Assembly: GCF_036404855.1 (NCBI RefSeq)
Contig: NZ_DASWYS010000050.1
Coordinates: 1-64,000, forward strand
DNA: 64,000 nt
Direction: 5' to 3'
Origin: Pelomonas sp036404855
Lineage (GTDB): Bacteria > Pseudomonadota > Gammaproteobacteria > Burkholderiales > Burkholderiaceae_C
Positions 46,914-55,000 of this stretch are shown piece by piece. Position 1 is the first letter of the stretch; each line of letters opens with the position of its first letter. Below the pieces are notes generated by a model. It did no database searches. It was not told the origin of the DNA and worked only from the letters and a program-made list of their open reading frames with translations. The position numbers and the translations under genes are program-made.

Positions 46914-47861
46914 TCAATGCATGCGCCGCGGCGTTTTCGGCGGCTGCTCGGGTTCGGGGTCGGGCTCGAAGTCCGGTGGCTCGCCACCTTCCTCGTCCGC
47001 CGTGGGCAGGGCCCAGAAGAAGCGGTCGGGGATGACGTTGCCCATGCCCGGGCGGAAGCCCGCGTCCAGCGACTGGTCGAGGAAGGACAGGGCCTCGCTG
47101 ACCGCCGAGTGCAATTCGGCACCCACCGATAGCAGCGCCGCCAGCGCTGCCGACAGCGTGTCGCCGGCGCCGACGAAGGCGGTCTCGAAGCGCTCGAACT
47201 TTTCGCCAGTGATGGGGCCTTGCGCATTGGCAAGCACGTTGTCCACGTACTGGTTGGGCAACTGCACGCCGGTGACCAGTACATGCTGGGCACCAGCCTG
47301 CGCGGCGGCGACGGCCAACTCGCGTGCCGAGGGACTGCGCTCGCTGTCCCAGTCGGGCAACAGGAAGTCAGTCATGGTCTTGTGGTTGCCCACCAGCACG
47401 GCGGTCTGCGGCAGCACCAGCTCGCGCAGCGCATCCAGGTAGCTCTGCTGTTCGTCCTCGTCGATCCATGCGATCGCAGGCAGGTAGGTGACCAGCGGAA
47501 CATCCGGGTAGTCGCTCAGAACCTCGGCCACTGCGCTGACCGCCTCGGCGTTGCCGAGGAAGCCGACCTTCCAGGCCGTGATGGGCACGTCTTCCAGGAT
47601 GTGGCGGGCCTGCTCGGCGACCGTGTCGGCGTCGAGGTTCTCGTGCTCGAAGACCTCGGCGGTGTCGCGCAGCACGACGGCAGTGACGACGGGCAGGCAG
47701 TGCGCACCCATGGCGGCGATCGTTGCAACGTCGCCGGCAAGGCCGCCTGCACCGGACGCGTCGCTGGCGTTGAAGCTCAGTACGCAGGCCGGCGGCGGGC
47801 TTTCCTGTTCGTCTTGGGGGGCATCGACCTCGGGGTCGGCGGTGTTGGGTGTTGGGCTCAT
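46914..47861 (-). CDS. ThiD-like hydroxymethylpyrimidine/phosphomethylpyrimidine kinase
   Basis: A 315-residue ribokinase-fold protein from ATG 47861. It has CVLSFNASDASGAGGLAGDV near the N-terminus, the ThiD-like motif SDxSGGAG variant, TAWKVGFLGNAEAV, and the ATP/anion-hole segment TAFVGAGDTLSAALAALL. Canonical ThiD is about 265 residues; here an acidic/proline-rich N-terminal lead (about 25 residues) and tail (FEPDPEPEQPPKTPRRM) are added. A Met/Gly-poor active-site middle and the insertion around DEDEQQSYLDALREL make the substrate less certain. It is divergent from rubredoxin and followed by hemL, a usual Burkholderiales order. Confidence 0.82.
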   Translation of the reverse strand: MSPTPNTADPEVDAPQDEQESPPPACVLSFNASDASGAGGLAGDVATIAAMGAHCLPVVTAVVLRDTAEVFEHENLDADTVAEQARHILEDVPITAWKVGFLGNAEAVSAVAEVLSDYPDVPLVTYLPAIAWIDEDEQQSYLDALRELVLPQTAVLVGNHKTMTDFLLPDWDSERSPSARELAVAAAQAGAQHVLVTGVQLPNQYVDNVLANAQGPITGEKFERFETAFVGAGDTLSAALAALLSVGAELHSAVSEALSFLDQSLDAGFRPGMGNVIPDRFFWALPTADEEGGEPPDFEPDPEPEQPPKTPRRMH

Positions 47862-48022
47862 GGGGAAGTCATGGCGGGCGCGGCCGAGAAGCTGCCGCAA
47901 AGCGTGGAGTCTGCCGCTAAAAGGGCGTTTCCGAGGCCCTGGGCACAGGCGTTTGCCCTCAGCATTGCGCTCTCGGGCCCTGGCTAGAATGATTTGATTG
48001 TAGTGAGCAAACTCTGAGCACC

Positions 48023-48196
48023 GTGAGCGAACCGAGTACCTGGATGTGCCTGATCTGTGGATGGATCTATGACGAAGCCACGGGCGATCCCGAGCATGGC
48101 ATTGCGCCCGGCACTGCCTGGGCCGATGTCGACATGAACTGGACCTGTCCCGACTGCGGCGCGCGCAAGGAAGATTTCGAGATGGTGCGCATCTGA
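48023..48196 (+). CDS. Rubredoxin
   Basis: A 57-residue protein from a GTG start at 48023; an in-frame ATG at 48044 would leave just one residue before the first iron-binding Cys and is less likely. The iron site is Cys9-x2-Cys12 (CLICGWIYDEATGD) and Cys42-x2-Cys45 (WTCPDCGARKEDFEMV), the standard rubredoxin pattern. It carries single electrons, for example to alkane hydroxylase or oxygen-detoxifying enzymes; the partner here is unknown. A TAGAAT -10-like hexamer lies at 47985-47990. Placement directly upstream of pilG is conserved in betaproteobacteria, for reasons not understood. Confidence 0.93.
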   Translation: MSEPSTWMCLICGWIYDEATGDPEHGIAPGTAWADVDMNWTCPDCGARKEDFEMVRI

Positions 48197-48257
48197 CCCT
48201 GCCTCACGGGCGGCCGAATGGGGCTGGCCTCGAGCTGAAGTTCCCAGGAGACGACGT

Positions 48258-48647
48258 TTGAACGAGCAAGTTTCCGGTGCGGGACCCACCCGCATCCTGG
48301 TCATCGACGACAGCAACACCATCCGTCGCAGTGCGGAGATCTTCCTGAAGCAGGGGGGTCACGAGGTGGCTCTGGCCGAGGATGGCTTCGATGCGTTGGC
48401 CAAGCTGGGCGATTTCCATCCCGATCTTGTGTTCTGCGACATCCTGATGCCGCGTCTGGATGGGTATCAGACCTGCGCCATCATCAAGCGCAACCCGCAG
48501 TTCTCGGGAGTGCCGGTGATCATGCTGTCATCGAAAGACGGCCTCTTCGACAAGGCCCGCGGACGTATGGTGGGCTCGCAGGACTACCTGACCAAGCCCT
48601 TCACCAAGGACCAGTTGCTTCAGGCGGTGCTGCAGCACCGGCCCTGA
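48258..48647 (+). CDS. pilG: PilG, single-domain response regulator of the Pil-Chp system
   Basis: A 129-residue CheY-like receiver. The start is a TTG at 48258 preceded by a strong GGAG site (CAGGAGACGACG). Phosphoacceptor Asp61 lies in LVFCDILMPRLDGYQT, the acidic pair in VIDDSNTIRRSAEIFLKQGG, and the Lys in YLTKPFTKDQ. The SNTIRRSAEIFL signature is specific to PilG. When phosphorylated by ChpA it promotes pilus extension, via PilB and linked regulators in Pseudomonas. It opens the pilGHIJ-chpA operon. Confidence 0.93.
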   Translation: MNEQVSGAGPTRILVIDDSNTIRRSAEIFLKQGGHEVALAEDGFDALAKLGDFHPDLVFCDILMPRLDGYQTCAIIKRNPQFSGVPVIMLSSKDGLFDKARGRMVGSQDYLTKPFTKDQLLQAVLQHRP

Positions 48648-48673
48648 GAAGCGCCCATCGAGAGAGAACTGCC

Positions 48674-49039
48674 ATGAGCATTCATAACATCCTGCTGGTT
48701 GACGACTCCAAGACAGAGCTGCACGCGCTGTCGGAGATGCTGGGCAAGCGCGGCTTCAACGTGCGCACCGCGGAGAACGGCGAGGAGGCCATGAAGCGCC
48801 TGGCCGAGGCCAGGCCCGACCTGATCCTGATGGACGTCGTCATGCCGGGCCAGAATGGCTTCCAGCTGACGCGTGCCATCACACGCGACGAGCGTTATGC
48901 CGGCGTTCCCGTGATCATGTGCACCAGCAAGGGCCAGGAGACCGACAAGGTCTGGGGTATGCGCCAGGGTGCCAGCGACTACGTCGTCAAGCCCGTCAAG
49001 GCCGAAGAGCTGCTGGCCAAGATCAAAGCCCTCGGCTGA
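48674..49039 (+). CDS. pilH: PilH, single-domain response regulator of the Pil-Chp system
   Basis: A 121-residue CheY-like receiver with phosphoacceptor Asp54 in LILMDVVMPGQNGFQL, acidic residues in LLVDDSKTELHAL, and Lys in YVVKPVKAEELLAKI. The DVVMPGQNGFQLTRAI stretch is the PilH signature. In characterised systems it opposes PilG, acting as phosphate sink or promoting retraction. It starts 26 bp after pilG and ends 2 bp before pilI. Confidence 0.93.
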   Translation: MSIHNILLVDDSKTELHALSEMLGKRGFNVRTAENGEEAMKRLAEARPDLILMDVVMPGQNGFQLTRAITRDERYAGVPVIMCTSKGQETDKVWGMRQGASDYVVKPVKAEELLAKIKALG

Positions 49040-49041
49040 AC

Positions 49042-49572
49042 ATGGCGAACAAGACGGCACTCCGCGAGCTGCAGCAGCGTCTGGCCGAGCGCATGCAAGC
49101 TGCGCGGGAGCAGACGCTGATCGCGAACTGGCTGGCCGTGGAATGTGCCGGCGTCGGTTTGCTGTTTTCACTGAAGCAGGCCAGCGAGATCTTCGCGCCC
49201 GTGCCGATCAAGCCCGTGCCCTATGCCAAGCCCTGGCTGGCTGGCGTGGCGAATCTGCGCGGCGGTCTGTTCACGGTGGTCGACTTGGCCGTGTATCTCG
49301 GCCTGCGCGACCCTGCCCCCGGCCGTGCCGTGCCGACACAGAGCCGCCTGGTGTCGTTGGGCAGCGACCTGAACCTGAACTGCGCGCTGCTCGTGGACCG
49401 GCTGGCCGGCCTGCGCAGCGACGAGCAATTGCCGCGGGCCGCACAGCAGCCGGCCGGGCCGTTGCCGCGTTTCGCCGGCGCACTGCACTGCGACGAAGCC
49501 GGCCGCCACTGGCAAGAGATCGATCTCGAGGCGTTGTCGCGGCAGGAGAACTTCCTGCACATCGTCGCCTGA
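49042..49572 (+). CDS. pilI: PilI, CheW-like adaptor
   Basis: A 176-residue protein with one CheW domain from about residue 25. LKQASEIFAPVPIKPVPYAKPWLAGVANLRG is the conserved first half (interface with receptor and kinase), and LFTVVDLAVYLGL follows. It couples the receptor PilJ to the kinase ChpA. The start ATG 49042 lies 2 bp after the pilH stop. Its C-terminus ends DLEALSRQENFLHIVA, as in PilI homologues. Confidence 0.9.
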   Translation: MANKTALRELQQRLAERMQAAREQTLIANWLAVECAGVGLLFSLKQASEIFAPVPIKPVPYAKPWLAGVANLRGGLFTVVDLAVYLGLRDPAPGRAVPTQSRLVSLGSDLNLNCALLVDRLAGLRSDEQLPRAAQQPAGPLPRFAGALHCDEAGRHWQEIDLEALSRQENFLHIVA

Positions 49573-49644
49573 TGGGCGCTCCGTTTCCAAGCTTCAAGCC
49601 GCGCGTTGACGCGGACATCGCAAACACTGAAGGACGAGGGTGAG

Positions 49645-51999
49645 ATGAGCCTGCTGGACAAACTCAGGGGAAAGCCCGAAGCCGATGACCTGCCGCTGCC
49701 GCCGCCGGAAGGTGGCGACACGACCATCGATTCACGCACCAACGGCGGCTTCGATGCCAGCCGCAATCCCGACTCCACCCTGGTCGGCGGCGAGATTCCC
49801 ACGCGTGCGGAGATGCCGTCCATCATTTCGCAGGCCTTGCCGTCCGAGCCCGGCCCGATCAGCGAGTTTCCGCCTAGCAATACGATGGGCTTCGCGCCCA
49901 CCACGCAGGCGGCCGATCCCACCCAACTGCCGCCCCCGGCCGCTCCCGCCGCCGGAAAGCTTGGCGAGTTCTTCGGCCGTCATCGTCAGCGCGTGTTGAC
50001 CGCGCTCGTCGCCCTGGGCTTCATCGGCACGGCCATCTCCGTCAGCCTGGTGCTGGTGTCGTCGAACCGCAGCGCGGCTCAGGTGCGCGCCTCAGGTCAG
50101 GCGCTGATGCATTCGCAGCGCATGGCCAAGTCCGTGTCCGCGGCCCTGGTCGGCAATCCGACGGCCTTCGCGGAACTGCGCGAATCGGTCAGCACGCTCA
50201 GCGGTGTCGTTAACAACCTGCGCACGGGTGAGGGGGACCTGGCCATTGCGCCCGCCGCCGTGCAGCCGACGCTGGAATCCCTGACGCCGCTGGTCGAGCG
50301 TGCCGAGAAGAACGGCAAGATCGTTCAAGCCCAGGAGAAAATCCTGACCCAGGTGGGTCAGGCATTGCGCGCCATCAATCGTCAGTCCAGTGACCTGCTG
50401 GAAAGCGCCGAGGCCGTGTCGTCCCAGGCCTTGCAGATCGGTTCGTCCGCGGGCGAGGTCTCCGCGGTCGGCCAGCTCGTCATGCTGACCCAACGCATCG
50501 GCAAGAGCGCCAACGAGTTCCTGACGCAGGAAGGTGTCAGCCCCGAAGCTGTGTTCCTGCTCGGCAAGGACTTGAACTCCTTCAAGCTCATCACCGAGGC
50601 CCTGATCAGCGGCAGCCCCGAGCTGCGCCTGAACGCCGCACGCGACCCGCAGCTCAAGGAACGCCTGCAAACCCTGCTCAAGCAGTACGAGCAGACCCGC
50701 ACCCAGGCCTCCGCAATTCTGGGCAACCTTCAGGGTCTGGTGTCCGCCCGCGAGGCGCAGACGGCCATCCTGAACGACTCTGAACCGCTGCGCAAAGGCC
50801 TGGAGCAGGTCGCCGGCGAGCTGGAAAAGTCGGGTGGTGCCAGTTGGGGCCTGACCCTGCTGCTGTTCCTGTCGCTTGTGGCGCTTGTCGTCGGTGCCGG
50901 TGGGTTCCTGCGCCTCTTCGTGGCTGACCAGTCCGAACGCGCCGCGCTCGCCGAGGCCCAGCGCCGCGAGGCCGAGGCCCAGGAGCAGGAGGCCAAGCGC
51001 GTCAATGACGCCAACCAGGCGGCCATTCTGCGGCTGATGAACGAACTGGCCAGCGTCGCCGAGGGCGATCTGACGCAGCAGGCGACGGTGACGGAAGACA
51101 TCACCGGCGCGATTGCCGACTCCGTGAATTACACGGTGGAGGAACTGCGCAACCTGGTCGGCCAGGTGCAGGCCACCGCGGCTCGCGTGACGGACACGAC
51201 CGGCGCCGTGGACCAGACTTCCACCGACCTGCTTGCCGCTTCCAAGGAGCAACTGCACGAGATCCGTGCGACCGGCGAGGCCGTGCTGGGCATGGCGAAC
51301 CGGATCACGGAGGTGTCCGCCCAGGCGCAGACGACGGCCGAGGTGGCGCGTCAGAGCCGTCAGGCCGCCGAGCAAGGTCTTTCTGCGATGCAGAACAACA
51401 TCGCCGGTATGAACACCATCCGCGACTCCATCCAGGAGACCTCCAAGCGCATCAAGCGCCTGGGCGAGTCGTCCCAGGAAATCGGTGAGATCACGGAGCT
51501 GATCTCGGACATTACCGAGCAGACCAATGTGCTGGCTCTGAACGCAGCCATTCAGGCCGCGTCCGCCGGCGAGGCGGGCCGCGGCTTCTCGGTGGTGGCG
51601 GAAGAAGTGCAGCGCCTCGCGGAACGCTCCGGCGACGCGACGCGCCGGATTGCCGCACTGGTCAAGACCATTCAGACCGACACCCACGACGCCGTGGCCG
51701 CCATGGAGCGCTCAACGCGCGGCGTGGTGGAAGGTACGCAACTGTCCGACGCGGCCGGCAAGGCGCTGGAGGACATCGACAGCGTGTCGCGCCAGTTGGA
51801 CCAGCTGATCGTGCGCATCTCCTCGCAGGCTCAGCAGGAGGCCGCGCATGCCAACGACGTCGCCTCCAACATCCAGCACATTTTTGCGGTGACCGAGCAG
51901 ACCTCCGAAGGCACGCGTTCCACTGCCCAGATGGTGCATGAGCTGTCGCGCTCGGCCGAGGCGCTGCGCACGTCCGTGTCCCGATTCAAGGTCGCCTGA
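49645..51999 (+). CDS. pilJ: PilJ, methyl-accepting receptor of the Pil-Chp system
   Basis: A 784-residue membrane receptor from ATG 49645. A cytoplasmic Pro-rich lead of about 110 residues is unusual and precedes the first transmembrane helix (VLTALVALGFIGTAISVSLV). The periplasmic domain carries two PilJ-type repeats (SGQALMHSQRMAKSVSAAL; QLVMLTQRIGKSANEFL), then a second helix (WGLTLLLFLSLVALVVGAGG), HAMP-like region and MCP signalling hairpin with NVLALNAAIQAASAGEAGRG. PilJ senses pilus-associated signals and controls ChpA. It is co-transcribed with pilI. Confidence 0.93.
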   Translation: MSLLDKLRGKPEADDLPLPPPEGGDTTIDSRTNGGFDASRNPDSTLVGGEIPTRAEMPSIISQALPSEPGPISEFPPSNTMGFAPTTQAADPTQLPPPAAPAAGKLGEFFGRHRQRVLTALVALGFIGTAISVSLVLVSSNRSAAQVRASGQALMHSQRMAKSVSAALVGNPTAFAELRESVSTLSGVVNNLRTGEGDLAIAPAAVQPTLESLTPLVERAEKNGKIVQAQEKILTQVGQALRAINRQSSDLLESAEAVSSQALQIGSSAGEVSAVGQLVMLTQRIGKSANEFLTQEGVSPEAVFLLGKDLNSFKLITEALISGSPELRLNAARDPQLKERLQTLLKQYEQTRTQASAILGNLQGLVSAREAQTAILNDSEPLRKGLEQVAGELEKSGGASWGLTLLLFLSLVALVVGAGGFLRLFVADQSERAALAEAQRREAEAQEQEAKRVNDANQAAILRLMNELASVAEGDLTQQATVTEDITGAIADSVNYTVEELRNLVGQVQATAARVTDTTGAVDQTSTDLLAASKEQLHEIRATGEAVLGMANRITEVSAQAQTTAEVARQSRQAAEQGLSAMQNNIAGMNTIRDSIQETSKRIKRLGESSQEIGEITELISDITEQTNVLALNAAIQAASAGEAGRGFSVVAEEVQRLAERSGDATRRIAALVKTIQTDTHDAVAAMERSTRGVVEGTQLSDAAGKALEDIDSVSRQLDQLIVRISSQAQQEAAHANDVASNIQHIFAVTEQTSEGTRSTAQMVHELSRSAEALRTSVSRFKVA

Positions 52000-52040
52000 T
52001 CGGCGCCCCCGCACACCGCACCGAGCAGAAAGCCCACCGC

Positions 52041-55000
52041 ATGGACAGCTCCCTGCGCGACTCCGAACTCCCGGCCGACCTCAGCCCGTTGGCCTGGGTG
52101 CAGGAGGAACTGCGCCGCTCCCTGGAGTCGGTACACAAGACCCTGCGCCGCCTCGTTCGCGATGGCAGCGACAGCCGGCACGCCGCGTTCGGCGCCGATG
52201 CCCAGCCCAGCCCTCCGCTGCAGCAGGCGGCGGCGCAACTGCACCAGGTCAGCGGTGTGCTGTCGCTGGTCGGCCTGCCGGCTGGCGCCAGCGTGCTGCG
52301 TGCCGCCGAGATCGCCGTGGCCCGCTTGGCAGAGCGGCCCCTGGAGGTCGAGGCGAGCACCGTCGATGCCATCGAACGCGCGGACTTCGCATTGCTGGCC
52401 TATGTCGCCCGCCTGCTGGCCGGCAACAAGACCTCGTCGCTGGCCCTTTACCCGGGCTATCGCGCCCTGCAGCAGATCAACGGCGCTGAGCGCATCCATC
52501 CCGCCGACCTGTGGCAGTTCGACTGGGCTTGGCGCAGCATCCCGCAGGAAGCCGGCGTGTCGCCGCGCGCGCCCGATACCGTGCGCGCGCCCTTCGAGGC
52601 TGCGCTGCTGCGCCACATGCGGGAACCCAGCTCCACGCACGCGGCCAACCTGTCAGGCCTTTGCGCTGGCCTTGCTGCCGCGCTGCCGGCCGGCACGTCG
52701 CGTACGCTGTGGCAATTGGCTGCGGCCGTCTTCGAGGGCCAGGCGCTGAAGCTGCTGGGCAGCGATGCCTACACGAAGCGCCTGGGCTCCAAGTTGCTGC
52801 ACGAACTGCGGGTGATTGGCCAGGGCGACCAAGCCGACCCGGCGCGTGACCGGCTGGCTCAAGACCTGCTGTTTTTCTGCGCCCAGTGCCGCGTCACCCA
52901 GGGGGCTGGCCCGCGCCTGATGGCCGTTCACGAAGCCTACCGTCTGACGGATGAGCAGGCCGGTGACTACGAAGATGCCAGCCTGGGCCGCATCGACCCG
53001 GCCTGGGTCGCGCAGGCCAAGCGCCGCGTGCTGGCCGCCAAGGAAAGCTGGTCCAGCGCCGCTGAGGGCGACCAGCACCGGCTGAGCGGCCTGGACGAGC
53101 AGTTCGCCGCGCTGTCCGATTCCCTGACTCGCCTGTTCCCGAGTGGCGAGGTGCTGGCCCAGACGCTGCAGCGCGCCGTCGTCGCGACGTTGCGCTCGCG
53201 CGCCGCACCGTCGCCCGCGCTCGCGATGGAAGTCGCTACCAGCCTGCTCTATGTTGAAGCCGCGCTGGAAGACGCCGCCTTCGATCAGCCCGAGCAGGCC
53301 GACCGCGTGCGCCGCCTGGCGCGCCGCGTTGAGGCCGTTGCTCACGGCGAGGCGGCCGAGCCGCTGGAAGACTGGATGGAGGACCTGTACCGCCGGGTCT
53401 CTGACCGCCAGACTCTGGGCAGCGTCGTCCACGAACTGCGCGCCAGCCTGTCGGAAATCGAGCGCCAGTGCGACGAGTACTTCCGCAGTCCTACCCAGCG
53501 CGAGCTGCTGATTCCCGTGCCCGGCCAACTGCAGGCCATGCGCGGCGTGCTCAGCGTGCTGGGCCTGGACCAAGCCGCCCACGCCACCGTCCGCATGCGC
53601 GACGAGATCGACGGCCTGGCCAACACCGAGATCGACTTCAATCGCCCCGGCGCGCGTGACGTCTTCGAGCGCCTGGCCAACAACCTCGGCGCCCTCGGCT
53701 TTCTCATCGACATGCTCAGCGTCCAGCCGCAACTGGCCAAGCGCATGTTCCAGTTCGACGAGATCAGCGGCCGCCTGGACGCCGTCATGGGCCGCCGCGA
53801 AGGGGCCGTGGAGCTTCCCGATTTCGAGGCTAGCGGCTTCCACGTCGACCTTGAGGCCGAGTCGCCTGCCGCCCCCGCCCCCGGTGCGGCCATGGATGCG
53901 ACGCAGCCCCTGCACGTCGACTTCGGCAGCCTGGATCTGCCCGATCTCAGCCTGCCTGATGTCGACCTTTCGCAGCCCGCGCTGGCCGTCTCGCCGGTGG
54001 TCGCGCCGCCTCCGCTCGCGCCCAGCGTTGCCGACGACCCGGAGATGCGCGAGATCTTCCTGGAGGAGGCCGACGAAGTTATCGCCAACGCGCGTGCAGC
54101 GTTGGCCGAGCTGCACCAGCAGCCCAGCGACCACGGCCAGCTCACCGTCGTGCGCCGCGCCTTCCACACGCTCAAGGGCAGTGCCCGCATGGTGGGCCTG
54201 AACGACTTCGGCGAAGGCGCCTGGGCCTGCGAGCAGCTCTACAACGCCCGCCTCGCCGAGGCCAGCCCGCAGGCCGATGCTGCTCTGATCGGCTTCACGA
54301 CCGAGGCGCTGGACTATTTCGCTCATTGGCGCCAGCAGATCGCCGGCACCGAGCCGGGCCACAGCCTGCCCGACCCGCTGCGCCGCAGCGCCGATTCACT
54401 GCGTTTGCAGGGGCAGTCCCTGCCGCTGGACTGGTCCGCGGAAGCTCCGGTGACGGAAGTCGTCGAACCCGCGCCCGAGCCCGTTGTCGCCGAGCCGATC
54501 GAGACGGTAGCGGTGCCGGTGCCTGAGCCCGACTACGTGCTCGAGCTGGACATGCCGGATGCCGAAGCCGGTCTGCCGGTGCCCGAGGTCACAGTCGATC
54601 TCGATGCGGCGCAATGGCTGGCCGACGAACCCACGCTTGACCTCTCTGTCCCGACCCACGCGCCGACCGAACCCCTGCCACTGCCCACGCCACAGCGCGA
54701 GGAGCAGACGCTGGCCAACTTTGGTGTCATCCTGGACCTGGACGATCCCGAACCTGTCGTCGTCCCCGAGCAGCCCCTGGCCGAGATTCCGCCCAGGCCC
54801 GAGGAGGTCACGCTCGCCCTGCCCAGGCTGGTGGTCGACAACGAGGCTGCCGCGATCGAGGCAGAGCCGGAGCCAGTGGACCCGGACGAGGGCTTCAAGG
54901 TCATCGGTCCGCTGCGCATCAGCATCACCCTGTTCAACATCTTCCTGAACGAGGCCGACGAGCTGTCGCGCAAACTCTCCATCAGTCTGGCGGAATGGGC

